NCBI GenBank assembly: GCA_041493035.1
Contig: JBGPYB010000184.1
Coordinates: 1 to 8,434 of the forward strand
Origin: JBGPYB01 sp041493035
GTDB lineage: Bacteria; Acidobacteriota; Vicinamibacteria; Fen-336
Direction: 5' to 3'
Length of the DNA: 8,434 bases
The notes under the pieces were generated by a model, which saw nothing but the letters and a program-made list of their open reading frames with translations, had not been told where the DNA came from and did not search any database. Numbering within the stretch: the stretch's first letter is position 1; each line of letters starts with the position of its first letter. Shown piece after piece: positions 1 to 4,827 of this stretch. The position numbers and the translations under genes are program-made.

Positions 1-83
1 ATTACGTTGTGTCCCTGGGCCTTGAGGCCGTATATGGAGCCCATCAATATGCCGTTTATCTGGTCTTCCTGGACGTAGAGAAT
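1..83 (-). CDS. LivH-type branched-chain amino-acid ABC permease, N-terminal fragment (runs off the left edge)
   Basis: Only about 27 codons are in the window. Read leftward they give LYVQEDQINGILMGSIYG followed by LKAQGHNV. This resembles the N-terminus of LivH-family inner-membrane permeases, which typically begin with a few residues, then a QLLNGLxLGSIYALxALGL-like first helix. The location directly downstream of a solute-binding protein gene on the same strand fits a Liv-type cassette. No in-frame ATG or GTG lies at the expected N-terminus. The best-placed codon is ATT at 83-81, preceded by a purine-rich GGGGGGAGG tract five bases upstream, and the later in-frame TTG and ATG would cut into the conserved helix. 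Two positions that are usually leucine in this helix appear as Gln and His. The start is therefore uncertain, and a degraded gene cannot be excluded from this fragment. Confidence 0.5.
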   Translation of the reverse strand, partial: MLYVQEDQINGILMGSIYGLKAQGHNV

Positions 84-93
84 GGGGGCCTCC

Positions 94-191
94 CCCCTCT
101 CCCCGCTTGCGGGGAGAGGGCAGGGGTGAGGGGCTGGCGCACCAGGATCGGCCCCCTCACCCTGACCCTCTCCCCCGGTGGGGGAGAGGGG
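94..191. repeat. Inverted pair of REP-like palindromes (BIME-like element)
   Basis: Two GC-rich hairpin units face each other. Unit 1 has a perfect 12-bp stem (95-106 with 109-120, CCCTCTCCCCGC and its complement, TT between) followed by CAGGGGTGAGGGGC. Unit 2 has a perfect 11-bp stem (166-176 with 180-190, loop GGT) preceded by GCCCCCTCACCCTGA. The flank of unit 2 is close to the reverse complement of the flank of unit 1, so the units are in opposite orientation. The short centre contains a small palindrome, CTGG-CGCA-CCAG (134-145). This is the architecture of paired REP elements, and this CCCTCTCCCC...GGGGAGAGGG type is widespread in high-GC proteobacterial genomes. The pair lies between the solute-binding protein gene and livH and could attenuate transcription or shield the upstream mRNA from 3' exonucleases (inference). 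Confidence 0.8.
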
Positions 192-231
192 ATAGGTACG
201 GAAACAAACGCATTTCTTACTGATCGCTGAT

Positions 232-1470
232 CTACGGCATCGGGAAGACCGGCTTGTAGCCTGCGCGGCGCGAGATCTTGGGCCAGACCGTGAACCGCTC
301 CATGCCGTTGGGCGTGTCGTTGATCTGCACGATGCACAGGGCGGCGTTCTTGTTCTGGCCGGTGCTGTCGAACTCGATCTTGTCGTAGGCCGCGATCATG
401 GCGGGGCCGCTGCTCAGCTTGGTGGCCGCCAGGGCCGCGCGGATCTTGGCGGGATCGGTGGAGGCCGCCCGTTCCAGGGCGTCCTTGATGGCGTACATGG
501 CCACATAGGCGTCCACGGACTCACCGGCCAGGTTGTAGCCGTACTTGGCCTTGAACTTGGCGTTGGTCTCCTTGGCGCCGGGCTTGTTGACGTCCGTCTC
601 CCACTCGACGATGTCGAAGACGTAGCGGGCGTTCTTGCCGGCGGCCTTGAGGAAGGAGGGATCGGCGTGGCCACCGCCGCTGCCGATGATGGCCTTGAGC
701 TTCACCTTGTACTCGGCGATGGTGTTGGTGAGGAGGATGGCGTCCGCGGCGTTGGAGACCAGGAGCAGGACGTCCGGGCTGGCCCGCTTGATCTTCTGGA
801 CGATCGGGCTCATGTCGGTCGCCGTGGAAGGATAGGGCTCGTCCAGGACCACCTCGTATCCCCCCTCCTTGGCCAGCTTGGCCCACTGCCCGGCGAACCC
901 CTTGCCCCACTCACCGTTCTCGTAGACGAAAGCCAGCTTCTTGACCTTCACCTTGTACTCGTCCTGGATCTCCTTGAGGAAGGCGAACTGGTCGCGGGTC
1001 CACCAGCCATCCTTGGCGGCGATGCGGAAGACGTTCTTGAAGCCCTGCTCGGTGATCTTGTCGGCCACGGAGACCGGCACCACGAAGGGGATCCCGTAGC
1101 GCTCCGCCACGGCGGTGGTGGGGTAAGTTACGGAGGAGTTCCAGCAGCCGGTGAGGAGGTGGATCTTCTCGGTGTTGATGAGTCGCTCAGCCTCCGCGAC
1201 CGCCTTCTCCGGCTTGGATTCCGAGTCGGCGTAGATCATCTCGATCTTCGCGCCACCCAAGGACTTGATGCCGCCCGCGGCATTGATCTCCTCGACCGCC
1301 ATGTCGCGCGCGGCCTTGCCCTGCTGCCCCACCGACGCTGAGGGGCCGGAGAGTGGCTCGATGTTTCCGATCTTGACGATCGGAGCCGCCAGGGTCGAGC
1401 CGGTCAGAGCGAAGAAAGCTGCAAACACCGCGGTGCCTGTCCACAGACTGCGTCCAAAGCCTTTCGACAT
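232..1470 (-). CDS. Periplasmic solute-binding protein of a branched-chain amino acid/amide ABC transporter (type I fold, Peripla_BP_6 class)
   Basis: This 412-residue protein should capture a small amino-acid- or amide-like solute in the periplasm and deliver it to a Liv-type ABC permease. Residues 1-29 form a Sec signal peptide: basic start MSKGFGR, hydrophobic core about 9-22, and likely cleavage near LAA|P. There is no lipobox cysteine. The mature protein opens with IVKIGNIEPLSGPSASVGQQ and has AAGGI near 65, LLTGCWNSS (105-113), IPFVVPVSV (127-135) and FVYENGEWGKG (181-191). All are typical of the LivJ/UrtA/AmiC superfamily, and the length is usual. ATG at 1470 was chosen because GAGAGAGGGG lies about 8 bases upstream and the signal peptide begins there. 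The reading frame continues 93 codons further upstream, but into low-complexity Arg-rich translation. It follows the CBS gene on the same strand after 137 bp, with no obvious promoter or terminator between. The ligand cannot be told from sequence. Confidence 0.9.
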   Translation of the reverse strand: MSKGFGRSLWTGTAVFAAFFALTGSTLAAPIVKIGNIEPLSGPSASVGQQGKAARDMAVEEINAAGGIKSLGGAKIEMIYADSESKPEKAVAEAERLINTEKIHLLTGCWNSSVTYPTTAVAERYGIPFVVPVSVADKITEQGFKNVFRIAAKDGWWTRDQFAFLKEIQDEYKVKVKKLAFVYENGEWGKGFAGQWAKLAKEGGYEVVLDEPYPSTATDMSPIVQKIKRASPDVLLLVSNAADAILLTNTIAEYKVKLKAIIGSGGGHADPSFLKAAGKNARYVFDIVEWETDVNKPGAKETNAKFKAKYGYNLAGESVDAYVAMYAIKDALERAASTDPAKIRAALAATKLSSGPAMIAAYDKIEFDSTGQNKNAALCIVQINDTPNGMERFTVWPKISRRAGYKPVFPMP

Positions 1471-1607
1471 GTGTGAGACCCCTCTCTCTGAGAAGAAACT
1501 CCAATGCCTCGAGATCCTCTCCCGGTCGCGGACCATCGATCGGGTTTCGTCGGGTGTTTGGGGAGCGACGCCTCCTTTCCTGGCGATGGCTCTTCGGAGT
1601 GCCGACC

Positions 1608-2042
1608 TCAGGTGCGGTGTACCTGCCGGCAGAACCAGATCAGCGCCTCCAGGGCGTTGGTCGTGGTCAGCATCCCCACCAGGTTGCCGTTGTCGTCCAA
1701 CACGGTGAGGCCGCCGCCGAGGCTCCGATCGCGTATGAGCGGTGCGCACTCGGCCAGATCGGTGTCCGGCGCGACCGAGTGCGGATACGGGTCCATGATC
1801 TCGGAGACCAGCTTGGTGGAGAGCAGGTGCGCCACCTCCCAGGCGTCCAGGGAGGCGCCTTGGCCGGCGGAGTGGGAGACTAGCATGGCGTCGGTCACCA
1901 ACCCCACCAGCTTTCCCCGCCTCGTCACCGGCAGCCGGCGGATCCGCTTCTCCTTGAGGAGCTGCAGGGCCTCGAGGACGCTGGCGGTTGCGTCGATGGT
2001 GACGGGACGCGGCGTCATCCAGTCCCTGACCTTGGTCTTCAT
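1608..2042 (-). CDS. Small protein with two CBS domains
   Basis: This 144-residue protein consists almost entirely of a tandem CBS (Bateman) pair. CBS1 spans about residues 4-57 (VRDWMTPRPVTIDATASVLEAL, then IRRLPVTRRGKLVGLVTDAML). CBS2 spans about residues 79-137 (VSEIMDPYPHSVAPDTDLAEC, then LTVLDDNGNLVGMLTTTNALEALI). Such pairs usually bind AMP, ATP, S-adenosylmethionine or other nucleotides and act as energy or metabolite sensors. No enzymatic or DNA-binding domain is attached, so it probably acts on a partner. ATG at 2042 is supported by AGGGAGG a few bases upstream and by the domain beginning at once; the open frame extends upstream only as unrelated Arg/Pro-rich translation. It is the first gene of the leftward cluster, and a sigma-54-like promoter lies at 2086-2101. 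A role in setting transporter activity or expression is inference. Confidence 0.9.
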   Translation of the reverse strand: MKTKVRDWMTPRPVTIDATASVLEALQLLKEKRIRRLPVTRRGKLVGLVTDAMLVSHSAGQGASLDAWEVAHLLSTKLVSEIMDPYPHSVAPDTDLAECAPLIRDRSLGGGLTVLDDNGNLVGMLTTTNALEALIWFCRQVHRT

Positions 2043-2085
2043 CGGCCTCCCTCGGGAATGAAGGACGGTTCCGATCCGCTCCGTT

Positions 2086-2101
2086 AGCAGCGTCCGTACC
2101 A
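2086..2101 (-). promoter_or_regulatory. Candidate sigma-54 (-24/-12) promoter for the CBS–solute-binding-protein cluster
   Basis: On the minus strand the sequence is TGGTACGGACGCTGCT. The sigma-54 consensus is TGGCACr-N4-TTGCw. The invariant GG and GC are present at the required 10-base spacing, and mismatches are C to T in the -24 box and one T to C in the -12 box. The -12 C is 45 nt upstream of the CBS start codon, which predicts a leader of about 33 nt. The extended string TTGGTACG-N5-TGCTA recurs exactly before the aminotransferase gene. Confidence 0.55.
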
Positions 2102-2123
2102 ACCGACGAGGAGGCTGGGGCGT

Positions 2124-2146
2124 GGGGTCGCCATCCGAACGACCCC
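2124..2146. promoter_or_regulatory. Perfect 7-bp inverted repeat, candidate regulator-binding dyad
   Basis: GGGGTCG at 2124-2130 is mirrored by CGACCCC at 2140-2146, with nine bases (CCATCCGAA) between. The centre is about 60 bp upstream of the predicted start point of the leftward CBS promoter and about 300 bp from that of the rightward moaD promoter. The centre-to-centre arm spacing of 16 bp is plausible for a dimeric regulator. I do not recognise it as a known operator consensus, and in GC-rich DNA such dyads also arise by chance. Confidence 0.3.
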
Positions 2147-2366
2147 TGAAAACAATGCCATCGACGGGTCTCCCTTGTCGGGCCCCCAGTCCGAGGGCGA
2201 ATCCAGGGATGCAGCGCCGCCTAGGCGATGCAATCGCGCATTGGCGTTGTCCGGCAACGGAGGTTCGCGCAGGGCCGATCCGAGTCCCGACCTTTGCCCG
2301 GGCGAGACCGAGGCCGCGCGGGCGCATCTGCCCTCGATCCCGGCGAAATGCAGGCTCGCTCGGCAG

Positions 2367-2392
2367 CCCGCGGCCTCCCTTCCCGCGGCCTC
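2367..2392. repeat. 11-bp direct repeat, 15-bp period, upstream of the moaD promoter
   Basis: CCCGCGGCCTC occurs at 2367-2377 and again at 2382-2392, separated by CCTT. Each copy contains the self-complementary CCGCGG. The pair ends 18 bp before the -24 element of the rightward sigma-54-like promoter. It could be a regulator site or a chance duplication in GC-rich DNA. Confidence 0.4.
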
Positions 2393-2410
2393 GCGTCCTC
2401 GGCCGATGGA

Positions 2411-2426
2411 TGGCATAGCACTCGCT
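2411..2426 (+). promoter_or_regulatory. Candidate sigma-54 (-24/-12) promoter for the moaD-like–AOR operon
   Basis: TGGCATAGCACTCGCT carries the -24 GG and -12 GC with exact 10-base spacing. TGGCA of the -24 box is perfect; mismatches to TGGCACr-N4-TTGCw are the sixth base (T for C) and one base of the -12 box (C for T). The -12 C is 45 nt upstream of the moaD-like ATG, the same distance as in the divergent promoter at the other end of this intergenic region. Confidence 0.5.
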
Positions 2427-2469
2427 TGAGGCCTGGGTGGCCTGACCCGAGACCCAGCCAGCGCAAATC

Positions 2470-2694
2470 ATGCAAATCACGGTAGAGCTCCACGCCTCCT
2501 TCCGCATCGGTCGCTTCAAGTCGCAGGCGATCTCGGTCCCGGCGAGCGCAACGATCGGCCAGATCGTGCTGGAACTCGGGTTCCTGGAGAAGGAAATCGG
2601 CATCGTGCTGCTCAACGGTCGCCACGCCTCCCTCGGCCAGTTGCCGCAGGAGGGAGACGTCCTGTCCCTCCTTCCACGCATCGGCGGCGGTTGA
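2470..2694 (+). CDS. MoaD/ThiS-like ubiquitin-fold sulfur carrier protein
   Basis: This 74-residue protein has the size and pattern of MoaD/ThiS. It shows alternating beta strands at the start (MQITVELHASFR), a helix SATIGQIVLELGF near 26-38, a VLLNGRHASLGQLPQEGDVLSLLP segment, and the diagnostic C-terminal Gly-Gly (RIGGG). In the family the terminal glycine is adenylated and thiocarboxylated by MoeB-like enzymes and donates sulfur for the pterin dithiolene. Its position 35 bp before an AOR-family gene suggests a carrier dedicated to supplying the tungsto- or molybdopterin of that enzyme, an arrangement known for AOR operons. Start and stop are clear, although no strong Shine-Dalgarno precedes the ATG. 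An imperfect leader dyad (CTGGGT at 2433-2438, ACCCAG at 2452-2457) overlaps the probable transcription start. A separate MoaD for general cofactor synthesis probably exists elsewhere (inference). Confidence 0.85.
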   Translation: MQITVELHASFRIGRFKSQAISVPASATIGQIVLELGFLEKEIGIVLLNGRHASLGQLPQEGDVLSLLPRIGGG

Positions 2695-2729
2695 CCGAGG
2701 CGGAGGCGTCCACTAGGGCGAGGAGACCC

Positions 2730-4628
2730 ATGCGCATTCTCGAACGGCAAACCGCGAACGCCCCGTCCTCGGTCCTCTATCACCGGTGCGTTGTCGACCT
2801 CGCCAGCCGGGTGGTGCGCTTCCAGGAGGTGCCCTGCCGCAACCTGGAGGACGTCCTGGGCGGGTTCGGGCGCTCCTTCCAGATCCTGGCGGAGCGCGCC
2901 ATCGATCGGGCCTACACGCCAGAAAACCCGCTGATCGTGAATGTGGGCCTGCTCACCGGCAGCAGCGTCATAACGGCCATGCGGGTCTACCTCTCGGGGT
3001 ACAGCCCGCTCAAGCAGTCCAGCCGGGGGCTGCCGGCCGCGATCTGGTCAGCCGGCAGCGGCGGCTTCGGCAACAAGCTGCGCTGGGCCGGCCTGGACGA
3101 GGTGATCTTCGAGAACCGCTCGGCGACGCCGGTCTACGCTCTGCTGCGAGCGGGCGACGGCGGACCCCAGGTGGAGCTCCGGCCGGCATCCCACCTGCTG
3201 GGACTCACCACCCACGAGAAGATCCTGGCCCTGCACCGGGAGCATCCGGGCGGTCACTACGCCGCCATCGGGCCGGCCGGCGAGCACTACGACTCGGTGT
3301 TCATGGGGGCGGTGGCCCTGAGCACCGACAACGAGCTCAAGTCGGGCGAGGGCAAGGTCCGCTTCGCCGGGCGCGGCGGGATGGGCAGCCTGATGGGCTA
3401 CAAGAACCTCGTCGCCCTCGTGGCCCAGTGCCCGGACCAGTTCCCGCGCATCACCCCTGAGGTGAAGGCGGTCAACCAGGTCGTGATCAAAGGAGGCGGC
3501 TCGGCGCGCTTCCAGCCGGTGAGCCAGGGGGGCAGCGGCGGGACCTGGGCCAATTACCCGGTGCTGCAGGCCTTCCACGCCGTCCCCCAGGAGAACTTCC
3601 GGCCCCGCGGGACCGAGGACATGCAGGCCCTTTTTCCGGAGAACGTGGAGAAGGTCCTCGACGTCCGGCAGGAGGCCTGCGTGCGCTGCGGCATCCGCTG
3701 CCACAACAACATCCAGGAGCGCAATCCGGACGGCAGCCGGGGCGAGTTCTTGGGCAAGTTCGACTACGAGCCGCTCGGCCTCTTCGGCCCCAACCTCGGG
3801 ATCTACGACGGCGCGCAGGTCGCAAAGCTGATCCACCTCTGCGACAACCTGGGGATGGATGCCATCTCCCTGGGGGCCACCCTGGGCTATGTGCTGGAGT
3901 ACAACCAGCGCCACCCGCAGCAGCCGCTCTTCAACGGGGCCACCTTCGGCGACTTCGAGCGCATTCGCGAGCTGGTGATGCAGACCGGCCGGGGCTCCCT
4001 GGCGTCGATCGGTCAGGGGGTGCAGCGACTGTCCGAGGGGCTGGGAGAGACCTCCTACGCCATCCACGTCAAGGGGCTTGAGCTGCCGGCCTATCTCCCC
4101 GAGACCAACCCCGGTTACGCCTGGGCCATCGCCGGCGGACACATGTCGATGCAGACCTACCTGCTCCTCGCCAAGGAGGGCAAGACGGGGCTCGACGACT
4201 GGGTGAAGGCCATCACCCGCACCGGCCTGCTGCAGGTGGGCCACGACATGATCGGCCTCTGCAAGTTCGTGGGATTCGGAGCGGCCCACGAGACCACAGC
4301 CCGGGCCATCCGGGCGGTCACCGGTCTGGAAGTCTCCGTGGCGGAGCTGGAGGCGGCGGTGCGCCGGGCCTTCCTGCGAGGTTTGGCGCTGGAGCGCCGC
4401 CAGGGCTACAGCGACGCGGAGTACACGCTTCCGGCCCGAGTCTTCGACGAGCCCAACCCCCACGTCAAGCTGCCGCAGTTCGTCACCCGCGAGTTCTTCT
4501 CCGAGCTCCAACGCCGCGTCTGGCAGGTCTTCGCTCCCGAGATGGAGGGCCTGCTGCCGGAGCCGCCGCCCGCGGTCGCCTCCCCGGCGGTCGCGCGCGC
4601 CGCCTCCGGAGCTCCTGAGGACGCGTGA
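2730..4628 (+). CDS. AOR-family tungsten/molybdenum aldehyde:ferredoxin-type oxidoreductase
   Basis: This 632-residue protein spans the full AFOR N- and C-terminal regions. Family members carry a W- or Mo-bis-pyranopterin and one Fe4S4 cluster and usually oxidise aldehydes to acids with ferredoxin-like acceptors. Visible signatures are GNKLRWAGLDEVIFE-type N-domain sequence near 114-128, the pterin-binding GRGGMGSLMGYKNL (214-227), the cluster ligands CVRCGIRC (C317, C320, C324) with the distant fourth Cys in IGLCKF (C511), YEPLGLFG containing the counterpart of the active-site Glu (E347), DNLGMDAISLGATLGY (372-387), and KGLELPAY (448-455) followed by a conserved-type His in AGGHMS. ATG at 2730 was chosen because GAGGAGA precedes it; an in-frame TTG at 2691 overlapping the moaD stop is an alternative. 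The tail is Ala/Pro-rich. No Fe-S or flavin subunit is adjacent, so it may work alone or with a distant electron acceptor. A benzoyl-CoA-reductase (BamB)-like role is less likely without partner genes. Confidence 0.9.
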   Translation: MRILERQTANAPSSVLYHRCVVDLASRVVRFQEVPCRNLEDVLGGFGRSFQILAERAIDRAYTPENPLIVNVGLLTGSSVITAMRVYLSGYSPLKQSSRGLPAAIWSAGSGGFGNKLRWAGLDEVIFENRSATPVYALLRAGDGGPQVELRPASHLLGLTTHEKILALHREHPGGHYAAIGPAGEHYDSVFMGAVALSTDNELKSGEGKVRFAGRGGMGSLMGYKNLVALVAQCPDQFPRITPEVKAVNQVVIKGGGSARFQPVSQGGSGGTWANYPVLQAFHAVPQENFRPRGTEDMQALFPENVEKVLDVRQEACVRCGIRCHNNIQERNPDGSRGEFLGKFDYEPLGLFGPNLGIYDGAQVAKLIHLCDNLGMDAISLGATLGYVLEYNQRHPQQPLFNGATFGDFERIRELVMQTGRGSLASIGQGVQRLSEGLGETSYAIHVKGLELPAYLPETNPGYAWAIAGGHMSMQTYLLLAKEGKTGLDDWVKAITRTGLLQVGHDMIGLCKFVGFGAAHETTARAIRAVTGLEVSVAELEAAVRRAFLRGLALERRQGYSDAEYTLPARVFDEPNPHVKLPQFVTREFFSELQRRVWQVFAPEMEGLLPEPPPAVASPAVARAASGAPEDA

Positions 4629-4827
4629 TTCTCCAGGTTGTCGGCATGCAAGTTCGCATCGACTAGGCAACGGTGCATGATCGCGAGTCCCCGCGCGAGC
4701 CGATGGCGCAACGGCGAGTCCTTGCCCAGGCGCGGCTTCAAGGGTCCGCGGCCAGGTAGTCGACCTTGGTACGAGAGGTGCTACTCGGTTCGCGCGACAC
4801 TGAATCCTTCTCCGAGGAGAGGCGCTC
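4629..4827. other. 199-bp intergenic region with promoter and repeated motifs before the aminotransferase
   Basis: No gene was found. It contains an inverted repeat CATGCA (4645-4650) / TGCATG (4674-4679), and the 7-mer GCAACGG at 4667-4673 and 4708-4714. The 8-mer GCGAGTCC occurs at 4683-4690 and 4714-4721, a 31-bp spacing of about three helical turns. These lie roughly 70-150 bp upstream of the predicted sigma-54 start point, the usual range for activator sites. GCAACGG also occurs at 2254-2260 in the other intergenic region. No clear terminator for the AOR gene is seen. Confidence 0.4.
4767..4782 (+). promoter_or_regulatory. Candidate sigma-54 (-24/-12) promoter for the aminotransferase operon
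   Basis: TGGTACGAGAGGTGCT has GG and GC at the invariant 10-base spacing, with mismatches to TGGCACr-N4-TTGCw at the fourth base and one -12 T. In the extended form TTGGTACG-N5-TGCTA (4766-4783) it is identical at all 13 fixed positions to the element upstream of the CBS gene. The -12 C is 47 nt before the aminotransferase ATG. Confidence 0.55.

Larger units (their letters stand above)
2043..2469. other. 427-bp divergent intergenic control region between the CBS and moaD-like genes
   Basis: No convincing gene is present; the short frames here have Arg/Pro/Ser-rich translations without family resemblance. The region holds a candidate sigma-54 promoter at each end (2086-2101 leftward, 2411-2426 rightward). 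Between them are several symmetric or repeated motifs: a dyad GGGGTCG-N9-CGACCCC at 2124-2146, a small dyad GCGAT-GCA-ATCGC at 2225-2237, a dyad GTTG-TCCGG-CAAC at 2246-2258, and an 11-bp direct repeat at 2367-2377 and 2382-2392. About 310 bp lie between the two promoter elements, which is ample for activator (enhancer) sites serving both directions. Regulator identity is unknown. Confidence 0.6.

Noticed and set aside
94..191. Rho-independent terminator for the solute-binding protein gene
   Set aside because: The hairpins are strong but lack a U-tract on either strand and are paired in opposite orientation, which fits REP-like elements better; partial attenuation is still possible.
1471..1607. 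Separate sigma-54 promoter directly before the solute-binding protein gene
   Set aside because: No GG-N10-GC element with a reasonable -24 box is present on the minus strand; transcription from the CBS promoter is more likely.
1471..1749. N-terminal extension of the solute-binding protein by 93 codons
   Set aside because: It would overlap the CBS gene and bury the signal peptide; a Shine-Dalgarno and signal peptide both support the ATG at 1470.
2084..2429. Small open frames in the CBS/moaD intergenic region
   Set aside because: Low-complexity Arg/Pro/Ala/Ser-rich translations on both strands, no good ribosome-binding sites, and no resemblance to known small proteins.
2691..2729. TTG start for the AOR protein overlapping the moaD stop
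   Set aside because: The 13 extra residues are not family-like, and ATG at 2730 is preceded by GAGGAGA. Translational coupling through the TTG remains a minor possibility.
2043..2783. N-terminal extension of the CBS protein across the intergenic region into the AOR gene
   Set aside because: The translation is Arg/Pro-rich and antisense to moaD; the ATG at 2042 has a good ribosome-binding site and the CBS domain begins there.
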